A stretch of DNA of 64,000 nucleotides from Closterium sp. Naga37s-1 (GCA_947471745.1 CANJKZ010000549.1:258001-322000); one strand, 5' to 3'. Counted from the first letter of the stretch, positions 44,701 through 55,385 are shown. The notes: a model not told the origin generated them from the sequence alone. A program made the numbers and translations.

Positions 44701-47700
44701 GGAAGGCACAGCCAGGGAAGGCACAGCCAGGGAAGGCACAGCCAGGGAAGGCACACCCAGGGAAGGCACAGCCAGGGAAGGCACAGCCAGGGAAGGCACA
44801 GCCAGGGAAGGCACAGCCAGGGAAGGCACAGCCAGGGAAGGCACAGCCAGGGAAGGCACAGCCAGGGAAGGCACAGCCAGGGAAGGCACAGCCAGGGAAG
44901 GCACACCCAGGGAAGGCACACCCAGGGAAGGCACAGCCAGGGGAGGAGGCACACCTGTGGGAGGGCGAGGCGTGGGTGCAAAAGGGCGAATCACACTGCA
45001 TCCTGGGCCAAGGGGACCTGGTGAGAGGAGAGGTGGGAAGGGGAGGGAAGGCGAGGGGAGAGGAGAGGAGAGGAGGGGTGGGGAGGGGAGAGGAGGGAGG
45101 GGGCTGCTGCTGTCAATCTCTTTGCCTGTGAGGCCAAAGTTTTAGCTTCTTCTCTTCTTCACTGTGTGGGTGTGTGCGGTTGTGTGCGGTTGTATGTGGT
45201 GGCAGGAACATTGATGTATATCGCAATTTGGTAGCCACAAGGCGCTATCAAGGGGATCACTGGTGAGTGAGCCAACCTCGTCATCCCAGCTGTGCGTCAA
45301 ATCAAGAAGCACAAAAACCTTACACTCTGCGAATGGTTGTGATTGTTCTTGTTTTATGTGGGCCAGTCACTGTGACATAATGAGTGTTGCTGCAGCAATG
45401 TGCTCGTGTTACGCGTTTCATAGCACATGCACTCTCTTGCAGGCAGGTCTCCCCCACCCAACTCCTTCGCCCCGACGACGCACGAATACCACTGAGGGGA
45501 TCACTCAGTCGACTCAACATGCACCACATGTATTCCCTTGCGTATGCACCCCACCTATCCCCATCTCCCTGCATCCCATCCAACCGCACAGGGGCGCCAT
45601 AGAGTGGTGCAACAAGGGGCTGGCGTTCAGTCCAGAGGATAGCGAGCTGCTGTACGTGCGCGCCTCCATGCACCACGCCCTGGGCGACCATGCCACAGCC
45701 GTGAGTCCCTGCTGCTACAGATGGTGGTGCTAAAGATGTGGCTATTATGGCTATCAATGCTGCTGTACGTGCGTGCATCCATGCATGCACCACGCCCTGG
45801 GCGACCATGCTACAGCCGTGAGTCACTGCTCGTACAGATGTGAATGCTACAGATGTTGATGGCACAGATGTGGTCATTATAGCTATCAAGGCTGCCCTAC
45901 ATGCGAGCCTCCATGCACCATGCCCTGGGCGACCATGCCACAGCCGTGAGTCACTGTTCCTGCAGATGTTGGTGCTCCATCCTCCCACACCCCTCTCTGC
46001 TCTCTGCCTACAACCATCCCATGCCGACTCTTGAGTCGACTCAAGAGTCACTGTGTGCTGCGCTCCGTCTGTCCTCTGCCTGCTTCATGCTTTGTTCCCT
46101 CTGTCACTCTGTCCCTTGGTCCCACTGTCCCCCTCTCCATCCGTCGCCCTGTCCATCTGTCCCTCTCTCCCCTGTCCCCTGCGCATCTGTCCGTCGCAGC
46201 TCTCCTTTTACGACCATCTCCTTGCAACAGCCACAGAGCAGCACATGACGTTCAACCAGGCAGTCGCTTTCTACCAGGTACCATCCACCGCTCTCCTTCC
46301 ACCTGCTCGCTCCTCGTGCTCGCCCTGTCTGCTCGTTTTCAAAGCTCGCCCGCTCCATGTCCTCTCATCCCTCCTGCTCGCCGCCCTGTGTGTTTCCCCG
46401 CTTAAATCTGCCGGCCTTTCCTTCGTTCCTTTCCCTTCCCTTCCCCTTCCTCTCCGACACCACTGAGCCTTTGCTTTGGAAGGTTATGTTCAAGTCCGTC
46501 CCGCTTGCCTCCCCTGCTCCCTCCCTCTTTCCTGCTCCTTCTCCGTTTTTACCCCCTTTTCCTTTCCTTTTCCTTAGCGGTTGCCTGATTTGCTGAACAC
46601 GCAGCGCTGAGATGTTCACCCCTGAATGACCTCTAAACGCCCTCTGAATGGCTCCCATCCCACTTCCCTTCTTCTCCCTTGTGTTCCCCCGACTCACAGG
46701 AACCAACGCTTTCAGGGGAACTTTCAGTCGTTCACTCCAATCCACACGTGGAAGCAGCTCAGCGCCAAGTACAATGCCATCTATGACAGGTGTGCCCTTG
46801 TCTTGCCCTTGTGCTGTCTTGCCCCCACTTGCATTGCAGGAACCAGCGCTTTCAGGGCAACTTCCATTCGCACACTCCCATCCACACGTGGAAGCAGTTT
46901 AGCGCCAAATACAATGCGATTTATGACAGGTGCGGTGGTGCCCTGTAAACGATTTTTGAGACGTCTGAAATTCCCCACACTCCCATTCACACGTGGAAGC
47001 AGTTTAGCGCCAAATACAATGCTATTTATGACAGGTGCGTTCCAAGTCGACTCAAAAGTCACTCCCATCCCATCCACACGTGGAAACGTGGAAGCAGCTC
47101 AGGGCCGAACACAATGCTATCTATCACGCTGCCTTGTAGTGTAGACGACTCTTGAGACGTCTCACAACTTGCATTGCCATTCACACTTGGAAGCCGCCCA
47201 GCGCCAAGTACAATGCCACTTATGATAGGCGCGGTCCATCTGTGCCACTCTGCTGCGGTGTTGCCCTGTGCACCAGTCCACACAGGAGCTGTGCACCAAT
47301 CATGACAAAGGTCTTGTGTGTCATGTCATGTACATCTACACGACCAATGCACATCGTGCTGCCTGTAGTGAGTTGAGTTTTGAGTCGACTCAAAACTCGA
47401 TTCATCATGTACATCTACACGACCAATGCACATTGTGCTGCCTGTGGATAAGTTGGTTTTCGAGAATTCGCAAAAAGCAGCTCGAGCTTTTAGTGATGCC
47501 TGTGGAATTTGGATTGGTTTTGTGACACGTGCCCTTCCATCCATTCTCCCACCTTTTCTCCCCTTCCCACCTACCTCTTCCCCCCTCCCCTCGTTTCCTA
47601 ACTGCATCGCCATGAGCCTATCAGGGCAGTGGAGGTGACGCGGAAGGGACTTTTGGAAGGGCAGGAGGCACTGGATGAGGATGGCAACGCTATTCCATTC

Positions 47701-50700
47701 CTGTCCCTCACTACACGCCTGTCCCTGTCCCTCCCCTTAACGCACTGTGATCCCATCAGGGCAGTGGAGGTGACCCGAAAGGGGCTGCTGGAAGGGCAGG
47801 AGGCACGGGACGAGGATGGCAACGTCATTCCTGTCCCCCGCGATACTTACGGACCCAAGGTGCGTAGAAACCAGTATCTCGGGACAGGCAGATGGGCAAT
47901 CAGGCAGACAGGCAGACAGGAGGCAGAGAGGCAGATAGGCAGTCAGACAGCCAGACGCTGGCAGACAGATGGCAGGCAGGCGTCGTGCGGCATGTATGGC
48001 TGTAAGCGGATTCTTTTCACTTGCACGTAATGAAATGTCTCCCAATATAACCTGCATCCGGCACTCTCGCCTTGCTGTGTCGTCTTCGTAACCGCTTTCA
48101 GTTAATGGCATTCTTGGTGCCCTCGTACTTTCTACCTTCTTTCCAATGCCCCACCCTCACCACACGCTCTTTCTCCCTTACGCGCTTCCCTGCCCTGCTC
48201 TGTGTGGGGCAGATAGAGGCAGCAAAGGGCCACGCGGGGCTGTATGATGCAATTGGTCGGGACTTCTATCTGCGCCTGCCCTTGCACAGCATGGCCAACC
48301 CCGGGTCAGTTGATTGATTCGCAACATGGTGTGCGCATGCTGATATCTGTTGGCATATCAGCATGCCCCTCTCTCACATCCGTCCCTGCTGGGTTGCGCA
48401 CTCGATGTGACCTGTGTTCTCGCATGATGGCAGATGTTTTTTTGGTATGCAGATTTCTGGCTGCAATACACGTCCCCACCCCCCTGTCTCCAACCCTGGT
48501 CCCTCTTTCTCGTTCGAATGCTCCTCTTCTCCCTCGCATGCAGGACGGTCTTGCATGGAACAGAGTTCAAGCTGGAAAAGAAGTGAGCACTCACCTCCAT
48601 GCGCCTCCTCTCTCTATCGCCCTCTCATGCCGACTCTGCAAACTCAAACCTCATTGTCCCATGCTCTCACCCTCCTTGCTACCCACGCTTCATCCCCCGT
48701 TTCGCCCCTGCTACCCCCTGCTCTACCCAATCCATCCGGTTGTTCCAAACCCTCTCCTTCAATTGCGCCCGCCGCTCTGCACGACCATCCTGCATGTCTG
48801 GCTCCTCAGGGCGCTGTTGATTGGCTTTCCGACGTACTCCAAGAATTTTGCTACCCCCCTGCTCCACCCAATCCCCCATTGTTTCACTCCACCACCAACT
48901 GTCCACCCCACCGCCCATCCCCACCCCACAGGGCGCTGTCGATTGACTTCCAGACGTACACCAAGAACTCCGAAACGCAGTGGGGCCAGCTGGATGACGA
49001 GCTCACTGCCACCTGGGAGGTCAGTGCTTCTGCTACTAGTACTGGTGCTGCCTGTGGCCATGCTGCGGGTACTGTGTTGGTGGTGGCTATGCGGTGTTGG
49101 TGGTGCTAGTGGTGGTGCTAGTGGTGGTGCTAGTGGTGGTGCTAGTGGTGGTGCTAGTGGTGGTGCTAGTGGTGGTGCTAGTGGTGGTGCTAGTGGTGGT
49201 GCTAGTGGTGGTGCTAGTGGTGGTGCTAGTGGTGGTGCTAGTGGTGGTGCTAGTGGTGGTGCTAGTGGTGGTGCTAGTGGTGGTGCTAGTGGTGGTGCTA
49301 GTGGTGGTGCTAGTGGTGGTGCTAGTGTTGGTGCTAGTGGTGGTGCTAGTGGTGGTGCTAGTGGTGGTGCTAGTGGTGGTGCTAGTGGTGGTGCTAGTGG
49401 TGGTGCTAGTGGTGGTGCTAGTGGTGGTGCTAGTGGTGGTGCTAGTGGTGGTGCTGTCGCTGCTGATATTGGTACAAGCACCTGAAGGTGCTTGTGCTGC
49501 TGTTATTGGTGGACCCTGGTATTACTAGTGGTGCTGCTGGTGCTGGTGCCAGTGCTGCTGGTGCTGGTGCCAGTGCTGCTGGTGCTGGTGCCAGTGCTGC
49601 TGGTGCTGGTGCCAGTGCTGCTGGTGCTGGTGCCAGTGCTGCTGGTGCTGGTGCCAGTGCTGCTGGTGCTGGTGCCAGTGCTGCTGGTGCTGGTGCCAGT
49701 GCTGCTGGTGCTGGTGCCAGTGCTGCTGGTGCTGCAAACATTTGCAGTGTGGGTGGTAGGTGGGCTGATGATAGATGGCATTGTTAATGGTTGTGCTTCC
49801 AGGTACCACACTCCTCCTCGTAAGAGTCATTACCCCCTCTCGTACCCTCTCCCCCTTCCAAACTCTTCCCCAATCCAGAGCCTGTCAGCAGCAGTGCTAG
49901 ATCTGCCCACGAGGGCCATGGACAGCAGCCTGTACCAGCAGCGCATTCGGGAGAACATTCTGCGCATCAGCTACTACTGGTTCCAGCTCATGCCGCTGTC
50001 CCGCGGGTCCGCCATGGTGGGGCTTGTTTCCATCCTTGGGCTCTCCATGGCTGCTGACATGGAAACCACTGCACGCATCCCAAGGGATGTCCTGGTGAGT
50101 CCAGTCTATTGCTGCTGGTAATGCCTCCATCTTCCACCTCTCCATGTCTCCGCTTGAATCACTCCCGCATGAATCACTCCTGCATGAATCACTCCCGCAT
50201 GAATCACTCCCGCATGAATCACTCCCGCATGAATCACTCCCGCATGAATCACTCCCGCATGAATCACTCCCGCATGAATCACTCCCGCATGAATCACTCC
50301 CGCATGAATTACTCCCGCATGAATCACTCCCGCATGAATCACTCCCGCATGAATCACTCCCGCATGAATCACTCCCGCATGAATCACTCCCGCATGAATC
50401 ACTCCCGCATGAATCACTCCCGCATGAATCACTCCCGCATGAATCACTCCCGCATTCCAAACGATGTGCTGATGAATGACACAGTATCGCAGTGTGAGGT
50501 GACACAGGTTGTCTGTGTGTTAGTTTCTTTCATTCTTTTATTTTTCAACGATGCTTGTCTACCGTACCGTATGTGTCAGGTTGACTGGGAGGGGCTGTTT
50601 GCGACTCGCTTTCAAGACTTTTACGATGCCGTTGCTCCTTGGCTCTATTCATCAGTTAGACGGTCACCTTGGCAGCTCCCTATTGTGCGTGAGGTGCTCC

Positions 50701-50741
50701 CAACCACACGCCACGTACTGGCTGCTCTGAGCTACCAATGA
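38763..50741 (+). CDS. Gene C: secreted-type TTC13-like TPR protein, central block missing
   Basis: Exons: 38763-39053, 39357-39401, 39686-39790 (GC donor), 40145-40225, 41014-41080, 42536-42887, 45206-45262, 45592-45700, 46200-46277, 46700-46789, 47760-47859, 48213-48304, 48544-48582, 48932-49019, 49879-50094 and 50580-50741. It begins [20 protein letters not shown], then a long Leu/Phe core and ADALPG, a clear signal peptide, so the product should enter the ER. TPR units follow ([40 protein letters not shown]). The C-terminus has [40 protein letters not shown] and VDWEGLF, as in SRFR1/TTC13. The first nine exons give 395 codons in phase and the last seven give 263 codons in phase, but they do not join in phase with each other. 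The block corresponding to gene A exons 9212-7794 (including MAGLAALD and RWRQISDP) is not found between 46277 and 46700. It is therefore either inactivated or has an exon I could not see. Gene A is its closest relative here. Confidence 0.78.
39550..39900 (+). repeat. Copies of gene C exon 3
   Basis: A 5' fragment at about 39551-39590 (CTGGACGCGGTTCTCTCGCG), the intact exon 39686-39790, then a 3' fragment at about 39836-39885 (CCATGCTGGAGCAGCACCAG) introduced by ACGCCTCAAGAA. Confidence 0.8.
40145..40530 (+). repeat. Four copies of gene C exon 4 in ~108-bp units
   Basis: The intact exon is 40145-40225. Its 3' portion (TACTGGGTGGAGCTGGGGCA to GCCAATGTGAGTGAG) plus GTTACTCGATGTGTAAGATG recurs three more times before 40530. 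The copies are nearly identical and lack the exon start. Confidence 0.9.
40673..40920 (+). repeat. Truncated copies of gene C exon 5 and its upstream intron
   Basis: CTTTCCCCTTCTTCCACAAC followed by CCGATTAGGCCCACAATGGC and a fragment of the exon (AGCTGCACCCCCACAAC) occurs at about 40687 and 40849 before the intact exon at 41014. Each truncated copy ends GACAGTTAGTT or AACAGTTAGTT, then a junction motif. Confidence 0.85.
40799..40824. repeat. Hairpin junction motif, 11-bp arms (TCGT loop)
   Basis: Arms TGACTTTTGAG and CTCAAAAGTCA around TCGT. It lies exactly between two copies of the duplicated exon 5 segment of gene C. A weaker relative (GTTTTTGGGAATCCTCAAT, 40921-40939) ends the next copy. 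Confidence 0.85.
41324..42535 (+). repeat. Seven extra copies of the gene C TPR exon start
   Basis: Copies begin at about 41323, 41499, 41667, 41849, 42015, 42190 and 42360, each after a CAG. Each encodes a variant of GM(S/I)AFE(I/V)EHYAAA through NTQLLT, and the intact exon starts at 42536. Two versions alternate ([20 protein letters not shown] and [20 protein letters not shown]), so a ~345-bp two-copy unit has itself been repeated. The first copy lacks one base in GTCCCGG and the third ends in TAG. An extra copy would be 98 bp and would change phase, so adding single copies to the mRNA would break the frame. Confidence 0.9.
42895..43790 (+). repeat. Copies of the gene C exon 6 tail with GGGGT tracts
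   Basis: The exon end (CTGGGGGAGGCGGACAAGGC to GCTCTCTCTGTGCAAGAGTA) recurs at about 43024, 43205, 43394, 43566 and 43717. Each is followed by GGGTGGGGTGGGGTGGAGTG tracts and GGGAGTGTGGGAA. Starts share CCTNAGGTTTTAAA/GAGGTGCAT. Confidence 0.88.
43846..43898. repeat. GGGGA tandem tract
   Basis: About ten GGGGA units on the plus strand in a gene C intron. Confidence 0.9.
43984..44950 (+). repeat. 15-bp array grown from gene C exon 6 coding sequence
   Basis: About 64 units of GGCACAGCCAGGGAA; a few read CACACCCAGGG. In the frame of the parent exon it reads (GKAQP)n. It is entered from AHPGK and left through [20 protein letters not shown], a diverged copy of exon 6 sequence [20 protein letters not shown] (42781-42840). 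In the parent exon the corresponding place is a short degenerate series of the same 15-bp unit (GGGGAGGCACACGCA, about 42712-42790). Confidence 0.93.
46026..46049. repeat. Perfect 24-bp palindrome, junction motif (TCGA core)
   Basis: Each half is GACTCTTGAGTC or its complement. Lies in gene C intron sequence after partial copies of exon 8 (about 45760-45820 and 45900-45950). Confidence 0.85.
46953..46970. repeat. Palindromic junction motif (ACGT core)
   Basis: TTTTTGAGACGTCTGAAA introduces the third, truncated copy of gene C exon 10. A TCGA relative (CCAAGTCGACTCAAAAGTC, 47042-47060) introduces the fourth. Confidence 0.75.
47151..47168. repeat. Palindromic junction motif (ACGT core)
   Basis: CTTGAGACGTCTCACAAC introduces the fifth copy of gene C exon 10. 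Confidence 0.75.
47375..47398. repeat. Perfect 24-bp palindrome, junction motif (TCGA core)
   Basis: GAGTTTTGAGTC joined to its exact complement. It sits between two nearly identical ~44-bp copies (CATGTACATCTACACGACCA onward at 47329 and 47406). Confidence 0.9.
47457..47475. repeat. Palindromic junction motif (AATT core)
   Basis: TTTTCGAGAATTCGCAAAA ends the second copy of the 47329/47406 duplication. Confidence 0.7.
47630..47859 (+). repeat. Duplicated gene C exon 11
   Basis: The first copy from about 47624 ([20 protein letters not shown]) ends at CTATTCCATTC without the RDTYGPK end or a donor. The second, 47760-47859, is complete with donor GTGCGT. Confidence 0.85.
49094..49455. repeat. 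12-bp tandem repeat (GGTGGTGCTAGT)
   Basis: About 30 near-perfect units in the intron after gene C exon 48932-49019. One unit has GTTGGT. Translation gives Gly-Gly-Ala-Ser or a Val/Leu run, not a gene. Confidence 0.95.
49520..49735. repeat. 21-bp tandem repeat (GCTGCTGGTGCTGGTGCCAGT)
   Basis: About ten units, the same intron as the 12-bp array and related to it by shared GGTGCT blocks. Confidence 0.94.
50150..50455. repeat. 15-bp tandem repeat (GAATCACTCCCGCAT)
   Basis: About 20 units in the last gene C intron, with two single-base variants (TCCTGCAT, GAATTACT). Confidence 0.95.
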
Positions 50742-51054
50742 TAATGTATTTGTGTCATTGTGGGTGGATAATCAATGTACGTTTTAGGGAGTGGTTTTAC
50801 GTAAGTCAATGTGTGCTATCATGGAGGATATTATTGTTCCGGTATGTATGGTACGATTGTGCTAAAAATAATTGAAAATGCTGACAGTTTACAGGCATAG
50901 GTACAAGAATGATCAGATTCAACACAAGGACAATAAAGCCAAAGAACCATACGCAAGCAACTTATAGCAACTGTGCCATAGCATACATAATTCTTTCGCC
51001 AATAACCTGTGGTCGTGAGCAGTAGCAACAGCTGAAATCATAGTGCTGAAGATT

Positions 51055-51460
51055 AATCTCTCTGGGTCAGGTCGGGGAGGTGAGAGCAGTCGGGACGCTG
51101 GGCAAGCACGGAGGAAACAGGGCGAGGCTATGCTAGAATCTCGGAAGGTGTGTGGGCGGGTGGGGGGGAGGTGAGAGAGGGGTAATCTCCCTGGTCCTGA
51201 GCAAATAGAGCAGTCGGGACGCTGGGCAAGCACGGAGGAAACAGGGCGAGGCTATGCTAGAATCTCGGAAGGTGTGTGGGCGGGTGGGGGGGAGGTGAGA
51301 GAGAGGGGTAATCTCCCTGGTCCTGAGCAAATAGAGCAGTCGGGACGCTGGGCAAGCACGGAGGAAACAGGGCGATGCAAAGCTGGAATCTCGGAAGGTG
51401 TGTGAGCGGTTGGGGGGGAGGTGGGAGAGGGGTAATCCCTCTGGTAGTGAGCAGCAAGAG
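51055..51460. repeat. ~122-bp tandem repeat downstream of gene C
   Basis: Three to four copies of a unit with GAGCAGTCGGGACGCTGGGC, AAGCACGGAGGAAACAGGGC and GGAAGGTGTGTGGGCGGGTG. The last copy is the most diverged. No coding support. Confidence 0.85.
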
Positions 51461-51949
51461 CAGGTGGAACGGTGGGCAATCAAGGAGGAAACAGGGCGAG
51501 AGGACGTTGAAGGGGTTGGAAGAGAATACTCTCTTTTATCTGTTCCTGGAAGGAAGGAACAGATCGCGCGAGGCCGCTGAAAGGAAGGGAGAGAACGGGT
51601 GTATGAAGGGGAGCGGATGGAGAGAAGTGAGATGGGCGAGGGGACGTGGGATGGGATACGTGAACAGAATCTGGGGAAGTGAGAAGGAAGAGAGTGGGGA
51701 AGGGGCGAGGGGAGCAGCGGGAGGACAGTGGGTGAGGACAGCAGGAGGTCAGAGAGTGGGAATGGAAAGTAGAAACGCATAGGGAGCTGGTAAGTTGGGA
51801 TGGTTGGGTGATGACGGGGAACGGCAAGCTGGGATATAAGGAAAATTAAGGGGAGCGAGGAGTGAGGGGCGGGGGGGAATGAGAGGTGACAGAGGAGGCG
51901 GGAGGAGGACGTGGGGGAAATGAGGGCGGAAGGGTGCGGGAGGGGGGAA

Positions 51950-52350
51950 AGTCACGAGTGAGCGACAGGGTGATGAGGGGAAAATTAGGGATGAGCGACG
52001 GGGGAAATGAGGGATGCGTGAAGGGGGAGGGCTGAGCGACAGGGGGAATGAGGGATGAGCGAAGGGGGGACATGAGGGATGAGCGACGGGGGATATGAGG
52101 GATGAGCGACGGGGGACATGAGGGATGAGCGACGGGGAAATGAGGGATGCGCGACGGGGACAGGGGTGAGCGACGGGGGGAAGTGAGGGGTGAGCGAAGG
52201 GGGTGAATGAGGGGTGAGCGACGGGGGGAAGTGACGGGTGAGCGACGAATGAGGGGTGACCGACGAGGGAATAAGGGGTGAGCGACGAATGACAGGTGAC
52301 CAATGAGGGAATAAGGGGTGAGCGATAGGGAATGAGGGGTGAGCGACGGC
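51950..52350. repeat. Degenerate purine-rich repeat (GAGGGATGAGCGACGGGG)
   Basis: About 18-22-bp irregular units around GATGAGCGACGGGG or GGTGAGCGACG. One strand is nearly all purine for stretches. The open frames on the minus strand are Ser/Pro-rich by-products. Confidence 0.8.
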
Positions 52351-53850
52351 GTCAGCGAAAGGAGGGAGGGAGGAGAAGAGGGGGGACGGGGGTGAGGGAA
52401 GGGAAGAACGACGTTTAATCTTGCAGTCGCGCAGAGACGCGACGGGTGCGCTTTACCAGCGCGCATCACTGGAGGCGGCGCGCGTCACAGAAACACAGCG
52501 ATGCGCGAGCTGTGGATTGCGGAACGAAATCAGCCCTTGCGGAACGAAATCAGCCCTATTGCGGTACGAAATCAGCCCTATTGATAAAAGAGTGAGATGC
52601 GATAACGTAGTCCGTCGTGATAAGAGCTGCGCGAGGGCTTGGTTGTACGAAATGGACAACATTATTATAGCGAATTTCCGGAATAGATAGTACGCAGCAT
52701 CTGGCATATCGTTACTATCATTCGACACGGTACTAGGAGCTAAGGCGCAAAGCTACCACGACGGATGGCGGAACTAAGAACTAGCTTGTTACGACTAGGC
52801 GAAAGGCGATTGAACGAGAGACGTGGACATTGAAACTAGATCTGAGCAGAGTATGCGTGGCGAATTGGAAAACCTACTCTCCTCAGATCTGAGGAGGTGG
52901 TGGTGTACCAACCGAAACACAATCCCCACCAGTCCCCTTGGGATTCCATTCTGCCCGAATTTCTTTCCCTCGATTTCCTTTCCTTCCCCTCTTGGATTTT
53001 GATTGGGCCTCGCAATCTTCTCCATCCCAACCCCTTCCTCTGCACCTGCCCAGAAACTGAATTGACACAGCAAAATAAATTACAACCAATGAAGTCTATT
53101 TTTTCCCCCTCATGCCGTCCCGCACCTCACGCAAAAGGTTCGGCCTAGACTCTAAACTACTAACACGTCAACCAAGCATGACCTGCCCGTGACTTCGAAC
53201 CTTATCTTGGTGCCACACTCCCAATAAAATTAGTCAATTGAACGTAACATAACCACAAAAGTGTTACACAAACGTGCCACAACACAGGAACACCCACAAT
53301 GGGGGATGACAGCACTGTTCCCCAACCTGTCACCAAATCTTGGCGCATTAAAGCGACGGTGCACATTTGCCACCCAAAACCCAGAACCCTGGCGAACTGT
53401 TACTGCGGATGGAAAGTGTCCGCACGAAATCCTGGTTTTCGCCAGCCAGCACTTTCGCGCTGGCAAGCCTGGTTCAAAAAAAAAACTTCTGAACCCAACA
53501 CTGCCAAAAGTTGCCCGTCGCTTTAAGCCACGATGAGGGATGTGCGCACTGCTGCCTTCCCTTCCTGACACCACTGTTCCGATTCTTCCGTGTCAACTGG
53601 TCAACCTTCCCTCCCTGCCACCCTTCACTGTTCTGACCAAATTTTGGCGCTTCTTGATTGTCATCAATTGTTATTCATGCCACGCTACATTTCCAACCAC
53701 GCGATTCGAGGCCACTCCTTCCATCCAGCCCACATTGTCCCTCGAAACTTCATATTCAGTAGCATTGTGAGCTCCAGTCTCACAAGACCTGAAGACTTGA
53801 CAACTACAACGAGCTCAACAGGAGAATCGTCCCGAGGCGTTTCCATCGTG
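52350..53850. other. Region with no recognised gene
   Basis: Contains a 20-bp direct triplet (GCGGAACGAAATCAGCCCTA-like) at about 52518-52581. No open frame here shows a domain I know, and composition does not favour one strand. Confidence 0.4.
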
Positions 53851-54135
53851 CCTTTCAGGGTACACAAGAACGCGCGCGCGTGAAGACCAAAGAGGTGTTT
53901 TCGACTTGTGCGTTTCAGTTAATCACTGACGAGCTCGAGGACTTCCTGCCGAGGTGTTTCCTTGTGCCTTTCAGGTACGTGAAGACCAGAGAGGCGGTTT
54001 CAACTTGTGCGTTTCAGGCGTACAAGAACAAGCTCGGGGAGTGTCTGCCGAGGTGTTTCATTGTGCCTTTCAGGCACGCAAGAACGAGCGCTCGTGAAGA
54101 CCAACGAGGCGGTTTCAACTTGTGCGTTTCAGGTA
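53840..54135. repeat. ~115-bp repeat with GTGCCTTTCAGG and GTGCGTTTCAGG
   Basis: Three copies; each includes GTGCCTTTCAGG, a GTGAAGACCA(A/G)(A/C)GAGG stretch and ACTTGTGCGTTTCAGG. The TTTCAG ends look like splice acceptors but no donor series is clear. Confidence 0.75.
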
Positions 54136-54149
54136 CACAGCAGCCGCGG

Positions 54150-55385
54150 AGGATTCGATCACTTTCCTATCTCCTCTCTTACTTCTCCTCCCCCCGCAGA
54201 TCACGGGACGAGGAGCACCACGGTCAAAGGTAATAACGGTGAGCTCCCTTCCTCCTCTGCTTTTAGTTTTTGTTGTTATTTCAGTCTTTGTTGTTGTTCT
54301 TTATTTTCTTTTCTTTTTTTTACTAACTTACCCTTTGGTTTCTTCCTCTGCGCTGCAGGTTTAGCACGGAGCCGCGGCGGAAGCTATCACCCTCCCTTTT
54401 TCCTCTGTTTCTTCTTCCCCCTTAGATCACGGGAGGAGGAGCGTCACGGTCGATCTACTCCGCTAATAAGGTAGTAACGGTGTGCTCCCTTTCTCCTTTG
54501 CTTTCAGTTTTTGTTGTTTGTTTTTGTCTTTGTTGTTGTTCTTTTTTTTTCTTTACTTGTTTTTACTAACTTACCCTTTGGTTTCTTCCTCTGCGCTGCA
54601 GGTTTAGCATGGAGCCGCGGCGTATCACCCTCCCTTCTCCTATGTTTCTTCCTCTCCCCCCTTAGATCACGGGAGGAGGACGGTCAGATCTACTCCGCTT
54701 ATAAGGTAGTAACGGTGAGCTCCCTTTCTCCTTTGCTTTCAGTTTTTGTTGTTGTTTCTGTCTTTGTTGTTCTTTTTTTTTTGTTCTTTACTTGTTTTTA
54801 CTAACTTACCCTTTGGTTTCTTCCTCTGCGCTGCAGGTTTAGCATGGAGCCGCGGCGTATCACCCTCCCTTCTCCTATGTTTCTTCCTCTCCCCCCTTAG
54901 ATCACGGGAGGAGGACGGTCAGATCTAGTCCGCTTATAAGGTAGTAACGGTGAGCTCCCTTTCTCCTTTGCTTTCAGTTTTTGTTGTTGTTTCTGTCTTT
55001 GTTTTTTTTTTTTTTCTTTACTTGTTTTTACTAACTTACCCTTTGGTTTCTTCCTCTGCGCTGCAGGTTTAGCATGGAGCCGCGGCGTATCACCCTCCCT
55101 TTCTCCTCTGTTTCTTCCTCTCCCCCCTTAGATCACGGGAGGAGGACGGTCAGATCTAGTCCGCTTATAAGGTAGTAACGGTGAGCTCCCTTTCTCCTTT
55201 GCTTTCAGTTTTTTGTTGTTGTTTCTGACTTTGTTGTTCTTCTTATTTTTGTTCTTTTCTTGTTTTTACTAACTTACCCTTTGGTTTCTTCCTCTGCGCT
55301 GCAGGTTTAGCATGGAGCCGCGGCGTATCACCCTCCCTTTCTCCTCTGTTTTTTCTCCTCCCCCCTTAGATCACGTGAGGATGAA
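54150..55385. repeat. Five ~235-bp cassettes with strong splice signals
   Basis: Each unit has TACTAACTTACCCTTTGGTT leading to CTGCAG (acceptors at 54358, 54601, 54836, 55066 and 55303). Then come GTTTAGCATGGAGCCGCGGC, a second C/T-rich stretch to CCCCTTAG, ATCACGGGAGGAGGACGGTC, and GTAGTAACGGTGAGCTCCC. TACTAAC, a long pyrimidine tract and AG form a textbook 3' splice site. I see no long protein; the exon-like parts are about 50-60 bp. It could be a repeated non-coding or small-exon transcript. Confidence 0.8.

Larger units (their letters stand above)
46700..47229 (+). repeat. Five copies of gene C exon 10
   Basis: Complete copies at 46700-46789 and about 46838-46929 ([20 protein letters not shown] and its variant). 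3'-only copies at about 46974-47035, 47060-47125 and 47170-47229 start near CACTCCCATTCACACGTGG. The last has TATGATAG followed by GC instead of GT. Three junctions carry the palindromic motif. Confidence 0.88.

Noticed and set aside
43548..45001. Minus-strand frames of 350-477 codons (CLPWL, VPSLA, FPGCA repeats)
   Set aside because: Shadow frames of the 15-bp array; the plus frame is the one continuous with the parent exon.
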